In this document: positions 17,277-27,400 of the stretch, in pieces
Numbering within the stretch: position 1 is the stretch's first letter
Layout: the number at the start of each line of letters is the position of its first letter
NCBI GenBank assembly: GCA_963615055.1
Contig: CAVEFO010000004.1
Location: forward strand, 1 to 64,000
Source: UBA1822 sp963615055
Lineage (GTDB): Bacteria > Bacillota > Negativicutes > Veillonellales > Dialisteraceae
DNA length: 64,000 nucleotides
Direction of reading: 5' to 3'
The notes under the pieces: generated by a model
Told to the model about the DNA's origin: nothing
What the model saw: the letters and a program-made list of their open reading frames with translations, nothing else
Database searches by the model: none
Position numbers and translations under genes: made by a program

Positions 17277-17689
17277 CTTTTCTGTGCCGTTTTCACGACA
17301 AGGAGAAGTGAAAAAAACAAAAATATGGACACGATGAAACGCTAAGTTCCGTCGTGAGTTCTTATGAATAGAGAAATCCGTCATCGATGAACCGTTATCC
17401 GTTCCTCTCAACGGCAGAAAAAGCTAGATGAAACTTGACGACTTGCACTGCTTTGCACGGCTCATCGTGACAAAAACGTCAGATATCAGATTGTTGCTCA
17501 GCTTTTGGCCTCAGACGCAAGACAGCTGTCAGTCGCTAGCTACCAGCTGTTAGTGTAAAGCGGAACGCGCTCCGCACCCTTCTATAAATACGGCGAGCTT
17601 TGCATGGCACTCACAGTCGCCTTGCGTCACTGCGTTCCTAAGGCTCTTGTTCGTTTGCACAAGCCGCTTCCTGCTTAGCCTGCCTTATC

Positions 17690-17929
17690 AGAGGAAGGTG
17701 GCGCGAAGCGCCGGATGATGGGACGCTAAATGCGAGAATGTCGCGAAGCGACACCGCCAACTGCTAACTACTAATTGCTAATTGCTAACTGGCCCTCTAC
17801 CGTCCCCGCTCAAGCCTTCCTTATCGGAGGAAGGCTTGAGCGGAGCGCCGGATGATGGGCCGCGAATGCGAAAATGTCGCGAAGCGACACCGCCAACTGC
17901 TAACTACTCACTGCTAACTGCTAACTGTC
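17690..17929. repeat. Direct repeats of a composite intergenic module
   Basis: Two copies (about 17690-17790 and 17820-17929) share GAGGAAGG, GCGCCGGATGATGGG, AATGTCGCGAAGCGACAC and then heptamer arrays of TAACTGC/TAACTAC. The rest of the gap between the ATPase remnant and adhesin 2 (17300-17690) shows no gene. Related modules occur at 21290-21496 and 32870-33110, flanking the adhesin genes. Confidence 0.75.
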
Positions 17930-20900
17930 TTATTGTGCCGTCAGCTGCGACAGAATCTCTTCCACTCTCTTGAGACGTGCGTGCAGATCCAGAATCGCTG
18001 CGTCTTGCTGTGCGTTATCACGCGCAAACGTCTGGTGTTCCGCCGTCATTTGCGTCAGCGAATCCGAGAGCTGGCCGACTTTGAAATCGAGTTCCGCACG
18101 GGACATCCGGATGCCCTTGCCGCTGCCGATGGCGAAGGAGAGACCCGTGTTGTACATGTTTTCTCCGTTGCCCATTGTCGCAGCGAGACTCCACATGAAG
18201 CGATTGTTCGGACGGACGAAGGCACCGATGGCCGCCGCGCTCTTGCTTCTGTAATTGCCGTAGCCGACAGCGAATGTCAGTTTCGCATTCGGATCGTAAT
18301 CCAGCGGATGCAGCGCTGCCAAAGCCGCCGCACCGGCACCGACCTTACTCACGCGATCCTCGACTTCATTCACCTGTCCGCCGAGCGTCGCCAGATTCTG
18401 CTGCGTCTCATCCACGCGCGTATTCACGTCCGCGATTTCCGTATTGACTTTTTCGAAATTCTCTTTGACTTCCGTCTTCACGGTTTCGATGTCTTTGCTG
18501 ATATCTGCCTTGATATTCTTGGTGTTCTCATACACGTCGCCGCCGGAAACAAATCCCGTATTGCCTTCTTCGACTTTGCCGTGCTCGATTGTCACAAGGT
18601 CATCGCCATTATTATTTTGGATCACCGCATCTTTGCCGGATTCGAGCGTGAGCGTTGCCTTCTTCACATCGCCCTTCCAAGCGGCATCCCCGGAAACAAA
18701 TCCCGTATCGCCTTCCTTTGCCTCACCGGATTGGAAAGTCACGAGTTTGTTTCCGGCATTGTCTTTGATGACATTCTTGCCTTCTTCAAAGGAAATTGTC
18801 TGATCAACCGCAATCGCATTGCTCCAGACCTGACCACCCGTCGCGAAACCGGTATTATCTTCTTTGACTTCTGCTTTCGTGAAAGTCACGAGCGTCGTAC
18901 CATCATTGTTCTTGATGACATTCTTTTCACTGTCAAAGGAAACTTCCTGCCCTTCTTCGAGCGCCTGTCCATAGACTTGGCCGCCGGTCGCAAAGCCGGT
19001 GTCGCCTTCTTTGATTTCCGCTTGCTTAAATTCCGCAATTTCGCGACCATCATTCGTGTAAATCTTATTCGACGCCTGGCCGGACGTATCTCCGGAATCG
19101 GAGCCTCCCTGACCGCCGCCTTCTTCACCGGAACCGGTGTCTCCGCCGGTCGCGTCATCTGCTCCGTCACCGTTCGAGCCGGTATCATTCGTCGTGCTGC
19201 TGTTCGTGCTCGTATCTACCTTCGAGAAATCAATCGTCTGGTTATACTTTGCGATAGCCAGCCAGACATCGTGACCCGTCACAAAGCCCATATTGTTCTC
19301 TCCGACCGAGCCTCTCGTGATGTTGACCGTGCCCACTGTCGCACCGGCATTGGTTACAAAATCACCGCTCAGAGTATTTCCGTCCAAGGTGAATGTCTGC
19401 GCATACGCCACGTCATTGGCATACGCATTTCTGGCGGAAACAAAATTTGTATCCGTATTCGTTGCACCCAATGCGCCGCCCTCGACAGCCACCACACCTT
19501 CCGTGAATCTCACGAGAGCTTTTCCGTCATTATCTCGGATGACATTGGTATCATCGTCCGCCGCCGTTGCTCCCGTGCTTGTCGTCGTAAAGGACGGTGT
19601 CTGACCCTCTGCGATGGAATGGCTCCAGAGCAAGCCGCCGGAAACGAAACCCTTATCGTTTGTCTCATACTTCGCGGCCTGCATCGTGACCAATTCATCT
19701 TTATTATTATTGACGATGATATTTTCCTTTTTATCGGTATCGAGTGTGATGGTCTGCTTCTTCACATCGCCCGCATACGCTTGCCCGCTGCTGATGAATT
19801 TCTTGCTGCCTTCGACCGGTACATTACCGCTTTCCACTTCAAATGTCGCGAGCACCGTGCCGTCATTCGACGCAATCTGATTCCCGTAAATGGTTTTATT
19901 ATTAACAGTATGTGTCGTCGTAGCATCGAGATTCACCGTCTGCGCACGCGCCGCAATCGCTGCGTACACGTCACCGTTCGTCACGAAATCCGTCGCTGCC
20001 AATTTCTCAGCCTCAGTCGCTTCCGCCCCCAGCTTCGAGCTCTTGAATGTCGCGAGCACTGTGCCGTCATTGGAAACGATCTTGTTGCTATTGCCCAAAT
20101 CGACCGTATTGATGGTATCCGTTTTCGTCGCGACCATTTTCGCATCGAGAGCCGCGATATTCTTTCCGACCGTACCCTCTGTATTCAAAGACGTTACACC
20201 GGTTTCCTGATCAGTTTCCAGACTGGACTTGATATACGTCCCGTTTTTAAGGTCCGCGCCGGTCCGCGCCGTCGTCTTGATCTGGGAGAAATTGACCGCG
20301 TCCGTATCCTGGTACCCCGCCGTCACATTGACCAGACGTCTTGTCAAGATATTGCCATACTGCTCATCGCTACCATCCGTACCCACTTTGAGATCCGTAC
20401 TGGTATGGCCGAAAGAAACGACATCATCCGTCACAGAACTATACGAATTCGCGCTGACCGCCGAATCCTTGCCGATGGCGACAGACCCTGCTTTCTTCAC
20501 ATACGCATTCGTCCCGATAGCAAGACCATCCGCCGAATTCGTAGAAACGCGGCTGCCATACCCGATGGCCACCGCATCCGCCGAAGCGGCATAACTGGAA
20601 ACGCCAAGCGCCACCGCATTCGTAGCACTGACATTGCTCTTCTGCCCGAGCGCGACCCCACTCGTCGCATCTTTCGTCGCAGCAGCCTCCGTCCCGATCA
20701 CGATGGTATTAGTCGCCTTTGCATCCGCTTTATAGCCGATCGCCGTCGCATTGGTCGCCTCCGTCGCCACCTGCGTCAAATAGCCGATAGCGACCGAGTA
20801 CGCACCGCCGGCCGTCGTATTTTTCTGATTGGTCCCCGAGCCCAAAGCCAGAGAATTTTGCCCCGAAGCCTCCACATAGCTCCCAAGTGCCGTCGCGTCT

Positions 20901-21145
20901 TTGGCACTTGCCTGCGCATTATAGCCGATTGCCGTCGATTCGTCCGCTGTAGCCTTATTGTTACTACCATAAGCCGACGAGTCATTCCCAGCGACTCTAT
21001 TCCCGGTCCCGATGACAGTCTGATTCACCTTATCGCCATCGATCGTGTTCTCCGTCGGGAGCGGATTGTAATTCTCCGCCATCGCCGATCCCGCGACGCC
21101 CAACATCACGGCAAAGACCGCCGCTTTCAACAATTTCTTTTCCAT
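17930..21145 (-). CDS. YadA-type trimeric autotransporter adhesin 2
   Basis: A 1071-residue adhesin. AAAGGAG precedes the ATG; residues 1-23 are a standard signal peptide (AVMLGVAGSAMA|EN). Head repeats of the AxGxNSxAxG type cover about 40-250, followed by a long stalk of about 38-residue units with the motif GFVSGG/GFATGG-xVY and DGTxLVTF. Residues about 644-695 are an unusual Gly/Asp/Ser/Thr-rich linker. A coiled coil leads into a YadA anchor (HPLDYDPNAKLTFAVGYGNY ... GLSFAIG), and a further 64 residues of coiled coil follow the last strand. It is one of two adjacent adhesin genes on the same strand. A 1075-codon plus-strand ORF opposite is a shadow. Confidence 0.94.
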   Translation of the reverse strand: MEKKLLKAAVFAVMLGVAGSAMAENYNPLPTENTIDGDKVNQTVIGTGNRVAGNDSSAYGSNNKATADESTAIGYNAQASAKDATALGSYVEASGQNSLALGSGTNQKNTTAGGAYSVAIGYLTQVATEATNATAIGYKADAKATNTIVIGTEAAATKDATSGVALGQKSNVSATNAVALGVSSYAASADAVAIGYGSRVSTNSADGLAIGTNAYVKKAGSVAIGKDSAVSANSYSSVTDDVVSFGHTSTDLKVGTDGSDEQYGNILTRRLVNVTAGYQDTDAVNFSQIKTTARTGADLKNGTYIKSSLETDQETGVTSLNTEGTVGKNIAALDAKMVATKTDTINTVDLGNSNKIVSNDGTVLATFKSSKLGAEATEAEKLAATDFVTNGDVYAAIAARAQTVNLDATTTHTVNNKTIYGNQIASNDGTVLATFEVESGNVPVEGSKKFISSGQAYAGDVKKQTITLDTDKKENIIVNNNKDELVTMQAAKYETNDKGFVSGGLLWSHSIAEGQTPSFTTTSTGATAADDDTNVIRDNDGKALVRFTEGVVAVEGGALGATNTDTNFVSARNAYANDVAYAQTFTLDGNTLSGDFVTNAGATVGTVNITRGSVGENNMGFVTGHDVWLAIAKYNQTIDFSKVDTSTNSSTTNDTGSNGDGADDATGGDTGSGEEGGGQGGSDSGDTSGQASNKIYTNDGREIAEFKQAEIKEGDTGFATGGQVYGQALEEGQEVSFDSEKNVIKNNDGTTLVTFTKAEVKEDNTGFATGGQVWSNAIAVDQTISFEEGKNVIKDNAGNKLVTFQSGEAKEGDTGFVSGDAAWKGDVKKATLTLESGKDAVIQNNNGDDLVTIEHGKVEEGNTGFVSGGDVYENTKNIKADISKDIETVKTEVKENFEKVNTEIADVNTRVDETQQNLATLGGQVNEVEDRVSKVGAGAAALAALHPLDYDPNAKLTFAVGYGNYRSKSAAAIGAFVRPNNRFMWSLAATMGNGENMYNTGLSFAIGSGKGIRMSRAELDFKVGQLSDSLTQMTAEHQTFARDNAQQDAAILDLHARLKRVEEILSQLTAQ

Positions 21146-21496
21146 GCTCTTCTCCTTTGATCAACCGGCGGAGTCAAGCTCCGCAAAAATGCATATATGA
21201 ATCACCGGCTCATGCCGAGGAAACGGTAAGTATGTGTGAAACAAGGTGATGATTGGCTTGTGTCGTCAGGCACAAGATAGTTATTAGCTTTTGGCTGTTA
21301 GCCGTTAGTTTAAGCGGCACGCTCCGCGACATTTTCGCATTCGCGTCCCATCATCCGACCCTCCGGACTACTGAAAATCGTCCCCCGGACGGTTTTCTCC
21401 AAAGGAAGGCTTCAGGGAAGCGCTCCGCGCGATTTCATAAATGCGGCGGAGCCGCCACCTGAACTGCTAACTGCTCACTACTAACTGCTAACTGTC
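21146..21496. repeat. Repeat-filled gap between adhesins 2 and 3
   Basis: No gene. It contains a composite module (CGCGTCCCATCATCCG-like text, a GCGACATTTTCGC block) and TAACTGC/TAACTAC heptamers at about 21460-21496 that run up to the adhesin 3 stop. Close to adhesin 2, GGAGCTTGACTCC is a small hairpin in its leader. Confidence 0.6.
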
Positions 21497-24400
21497 TTAA
21501 ACAGTCGGAATCGGCTGCGCGGCTTCTTCCGGTTTCTGCTGCTGCCCATTCTGCACCATCTGGACAATGAAACGTTCGAGACGATCGATTCTGTCCGTCA
21601 GGCCCGCATTCTCCTGCTGGAGGCTCTGGATGCGGCGAGACATTTCGACGCGGCCCATCGGATGCGTGCGTTTGTCGTCACGACCGAGCGCAAAGGAGAT
21701 GCCGGCATTGAATTGGTCTTCGCCATTTCCGAGGACACCGCCCACGCTGAAGAGGACGGATTCATTCGGACGGTAGAAGGCGCCGAGAGCGAGCGCATCC
21801 GAGGACTTGAAGTGGCCGTAGCCGACCGCGAAGGACGCTTTGTCATCCGGATCGAATTCGAGCGGATGGAGGGCTGCCAAAGCGGATGCCCCGGCGATGC
21901 CTCTGCCCGAACTGGTTTCGACGTCGGAAATGCGGCTGTCGAAGCCGTCGACTTTCTTCTCCACTTCGGTGACGCGTTCACCGATCTTATTCACCTGACC
22001 GACGTTCGCGGCGTCATGATCACTGGTACCGTCTGCCACGTGGGTGATCTTGCGGTTGAGATCCGAATCATAGGTCTTGGTTTCTCCGCTGTCGGGATCT
22101 GTATAGGTATCACCCTTGGAGTGGCCGATGGAAACTTCATTGCTATCCTTTGCGACGGAGTCATTGCCGATTGCCGTCGAGCCTTCTTTCGCGCTGCTGT
22201 TGTTCCCGATGACGATGCCGTCTTTCCCGGCCGTGCCGTCTTTGCCGATTACGATGGCGTTGTTGCCCGTCACTTTGTTGTTGTGACCGAGCGCCACTGC
22301 ATAATCGCCTTGGACGTCATTGTCGCAGCCGGCTGCGATGCTATGCTGGCCGTTCACCGTATTGAGAGCGCCGACGCCCGTGGAGTATTCACCGGTGATG
22401 TTGTTGCGATCACCGAGAGCCGTCGCATGGTTCGAGTTCGCTTTGCTGTTGTAGCCGAGCGCCGTGCTATGATCGCCGGTCGCTTTGGCGGCATCGCCGA
22501 TGGCCGTCGCCCCTTCGCCCTTCGCTTCCGTTTCAAAGCCGATGGACGTGGTGTTCTTGCCGTCCGCGATATTCTTCTCCGGATCGCCGATGATGATGGC
22601 CGGTTGGTCTTCATCGTAATTGAAATATTTCGTCCGGTTTCCGATTTCGTCGTAAATCTTATTCACCTGGCCGACAGTCGCCGCATCATGCGCATCTTTG
22701 CCGTCTGCGATATTGGTAATACGATAGCCGTCTTCCCAGTTTCCATCAGCATCTTTGTGCCCGAAGGACGCCGTCTTCTCTTCATCGGCCACAGAGCCCG
22801 TACCGAAAGCCATAGAGTTATCCGCCTTGGCTTCCGCGCCGTTACCCATAGCCACAGAGTTGTCCCCTTCCGCTTTGCTGTAGGTGCCAATCGCCGTGGA
22901 ATTATCGCCGGACGCTTCGTTGTGATAGCCGTACGCCGCACTCTTGTCGCCGCCCGTCTTATTCTCGTCACCGACCGCCGTGCTGTGTTCGCCCGTCGCT
23001 TCGTTGCCATAGCCGACAGCCGTCGAGTGATCCGCTTCCGCCTTGCTTCCGTAGCCGATCGCCGTCGCTCTTTCACCTGCCGCTTCCGCTTTGTAGCCGA
23101 AAGCTGTGGATTCCACACCGTGCTTCACGCCCGTGATATCGAAATCCGTGGAGAGCCAATGTTCATTCTTACTGAAATCGACGATAGAGAAACCGGAATC
23201 CGGATTCGGGAGACCCTGGACACTGATCTTGGCAATCAAAGCCCCGTTTTCATCATATAGATATTCCGTATTCTTGAGACCGTTAATATTCAGATCCTGC
23301 CCGTGCGCCGCAATCTGACCGACATTCGCCGCATCCGTCACCGCGGTACCGGTCGCCACATTCACAATCTTTCTTTCATTACCTTCAGAGCCGACGGAGA
23401 ACGTATTCGCTTCCGTCGCGATAGACCCGGAGCCGATGGCCACGGAATTGTTCCCCTGCGCATTTGCGCCGTAGCCGTACGCCGTGGAGTCGAGCCCCTT
23501 CGTCGCAAAAGTCTTATCGAAATCCGTGGAAAGATAGTGATTGCCGCTCTCTTTGTAATCCTTATCGAAATCGACAATCGTATTCTCTTCGATGAGCGTA
23601 TCACCGTATTCTTCCAGATTCTTGAAGAAATACTTCTGCGTGATGTACTTATTGCCGTTCTTCTCTTCGTCCGTCGGTTTCACATCGGGATCGGCCGTCT
23701 CAATCGTCACGAGGACAGTCTTGCCGTCATTGGCCATGATATTCGTATTGTCGCCATTGATCTTCTGACCCTTCGCCGCAATCTGATCATACACGGCGAC
23801 ATCGCCGAGCGCCGTCCCTTCCGCGACATTCGTCAGTTTGCGCTTATTGTCCGCCGTCCCGAAGGAAACTTCGTTATCGCCCGTCGCGACAGACCCGGAG
23901 CCGATCGCGATAGAGCCCTTACCCTCTGCGACCGCATCCTTGCCGATGGCGACAGATTCATCGCCCTTCGCATTCGCACCGTAGCCGTAAGCCGCGGAGT
24001 CTTTCCCGTGCTCGACATTTTCCTTATCGAAATCCGTGGACAGATAGTGATCGCCGCTCGTTTTATAATCCTTGTCAAAATCGACGATCGTATTCTGATT
24101 GATGATGGTATCACCGTATTTCTCCAAATTCGTGTAGAAATACTCTTCGGTGATGTACTTATCGCCTTCCTTATTGATGACCGTGGGATCGGCCGTCTCG
24201 ATGGTCGCCAGCGCGCTGCCGTCATTGGCCATGATGACATTGTTTTTGCCGCTGATGCTCTGCCCCTTCTTCGCAATCGCACTGAAGACATCGCCGCCGG
24301 AAACGAAGCCCGTATTCCCTGTCGCAACGCTGCCCTTTTCGAAGGTTGCAATCACATCGCCATCATTCGTGAGAATGACATTCGTCTTATCTTTGGCTTC

Positions 24401-27400
24401 GCCCGTCGTCGTCTTCAGGGAAACAGTCTGTCCGAGCTTCGCGATATCGCCCTTCTTGACATCACCGGTGCCAATACCAAGACCATCAACCGTAAAGACC
24501 TCATCACCGGCTTTATTGCTAAATGTAATCGTCCCGGCCTTAGAATCATACGTTCCGCTATTCAAGAGCTGACCGACATTCGCCGCATCCGTATCGGCCG
24601 TGCCGGCCGCGACATTCACGATCTTGCGCGTGCTATTTGCGCTGCCGACGGAGAACGTATTCGCTTCCGTTGCAATGGAACCGTAGCCGAGTGCCACGGA
24701 GTTATCACCCTGCGCATTCGCCTTGTAGCCGAGGGCCACAGAGTTTTCACCGCGCTTCACATCCGAGCCGTCACCTTCATTCCACTTCACATCAATCCAA
24801 TGATCGCCGTCGCTTCTCTGGATGAACGGATCATCCGGATCACCATTGAACTGGACATTGATTGTCGCCAGCGTCGTCCCGTCATTTGCCAGGATTTTGG
24901 CCGTATTATTATCTTTGCTGACATTGAATGTCTGATTCTTCGCCGCAATCGCATTATAGACATCGCCGCCGGAAACGAAGCCCGTATTCCCTGTCGCAAC
25001 GCTGCCCTTTTCGAAGGTTGCAATCACATCGCCATCATTCGTGAGAATGACATTCGTCTTATCTTTGGCTTCGCCCGTCGTCGTCTTCAGGGAAACAGTC
25101 TGTCCGAGCTTCGCGATATCGCCCTTCTTGACATCACCGGTGCCAATACCAAGACCATCAACCGTAAAGACCTCATCACCGGCTTTATTGCTAAATGTAA
25201 TCGTCCCGGCCTTAGAATCATACGTTCCGCTATTCAAGAGTTGACCGACATTCGCCGCATCCGTATTGGCCGTGCCGGCCGCGACATTCACAATCTTGCG
25301 CGTGCTATTTGCGCTGCCGACGGAGAACGTATTCGCTTCCGTCGCAATGGAACCGTAGCCGAGTGCTACGGAGTTATCACCCTGCGCATTCGCTTTGTAG
25401 CCGAGCGCCACGGAATTGTCACCGCGAACGACACTCGTGCCGTCACCTTCATTCCACTTCACGTCTATCCAATGATCGCCGTCGCTTCTCTGGATGAACG
25501 GATCATCCGGATCACCATTGAACTGGACATTGATTGTCGCCAGCGTCGTCCCGTCATTTGCCAGGATTTTGGCCGTATTATTATCTTTGCTGACATTGAA
25601 TGTCTGATTCTTCGCCGCAATCGCATTATAGACATCGCCACCGGAAACAAACCCAGTGCTATCCGTCTCGACACTGCCCTTTTCGAACGTCGCGAGGATG
25701 GTCTTGCCGTCTTTCGCGCGGAGCACATTCGTCTTATCCTTGTCGTCGCCCGTCGTCGTCTTCAAGGAAACGGTCTGATTTTTAAGCAGGATTTCGCTGG
25801 GATCGACATAACCGGTGCCGCCCGCAATTTTGAACGCGACATCGCCATTGTTCGTCAGAACGGTCACAACGCCGTCATCATCCGCTTCGTAGACTTTGTA
25901 ACTTCCGTTTTCCTGCTTCTGCGCATCCGTCAACTGTCCGTAAGTGGCCGCATCCGTATTGGCCGTGCCGGCCGCGACATTCACAATCTTGCGTGTGCTA
26001 TTTGCGCTGCCGACGGAGAACGTATTCGCTTCCGTCGCAATGGAACCGTAGCCGAGCGCCACGGAGTTATTGCCCTGCGCATTGGCCTTATAACCGAGGG
26101 CCACGGAGTTTTCACCACGGACGACACTCGTGCCGTCGCCTTCGTTCCATTTCACGTCAATCCAATGATCGCCGTCGCTTCTCTGGATGAAGGGATCCGT
26201 AATCGGATCATAGGGGAGCTGAACATCAATTGTCGCAAGCGTCGTCCCGTCATTCGCTTTCAGTTTGACCGTATTGTTTGTCTGGCTGACATTGAATGTC
26301 TGATCTGCTTCCATGATCTGGCCATACGTCGCCGCCTCATACTGCGAGGAGCCGTATGCCACATTCGTCAGCGTTCTCTGCAAATTGGCATTACCGAAAG
26401 ACACTTCGTTATCTTCCGTCGCGACGGAACCCGAGCCGAGCGCCACCGAATTGGCACCCTGCGCATTCGCGCCATAGCCGTACGCGGTGGAATCCCGCCC
26501 CTTGGTGTCGAATTCCTGATCGAAATCCGTCGAGAGCCAATGATTGCCGCTCGCCTTGTAATTCTTGTCGTAATCGACAATCGAATTTTCTTCGACGACA
26601 TCGATGACCGTCTGCTCCATGTTCTTATAGAAATAACTTTCCGTAATATATTTGGTGCCCTTCGTCTTATCCTCTTCCGTCGGGGTCGCATTAGGATCTG
26701 CCGTCGCGATTGTCACGAGCACATTGCCCGCATTGTCACGGATGACATTTGTCTGGTCCTTGCTGCCATCCGTGATATCCGCACCGGAAACGGTCTGTCC
26801 CTTCGCCGCAATCTGATCGTACACAGCGACTTCGCCGAGTTTTTCGCCTTCCGCGACATTCGTCAGTTTCCGCTTGCTATCGGATGTACCGAAGGAAACT
26901 TCATTATTGCCCGTCGCCTTCGAGCCGTCACCGATTGCAACCGAATTATTTCCGGTCACAGAAGCGCCGTCGCCGAGTGCGATCGAGCTTGTCCCCGTCA
27001 CAGAAGCCCCTTCGCCGACAGCGATAGAGGCAGTGCCTTCCGCCTTCGCGTCCTTGCCGAGTGCGACAGATTGATCGCCCTTCGCATTCGCGCCGTAGCC
27101 GTACGCCGTGGAGTCAGCGCCGTGATCGACATTGGCTTTGTTTCCGAAATCGGTGGACAGCCAATGATCACCCTCCGTCGAGCCGTAATTCTTATCGTAA
27201 TCGACGATGGACGTGCCGGAGCCGCCGTTTCCTGCATAGAATTTGAACGCAACATTATCATCATTCGTCTTGATGGTCACGATGCCGTCATCATCCGCTT
27301 CGTAGACTTTGTAGCTTCCGTTTTCCTGCTTCTGCGCATCCGCCAGCTGCCCGTACGTGGCCGCATCCGTATTGTCCGTACCATTTGCCACATTCACAAT

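Noticed and set aside
17107..17337. A 76-codon plus-strand frame near the ATPase remnant
   Set aside because: It is antisense to the GIRRCG fragment and the terminator, with no ribosome site.
17933..21160. A 1075-codon open frame on the plus strand opposite adhesin 2
   Set aside because: Same cause: a shadow of the adhesin with Arg/Ile-rich composition and no domain. The other plus-strand frames across 2818-11445 are rejected for the same reason.
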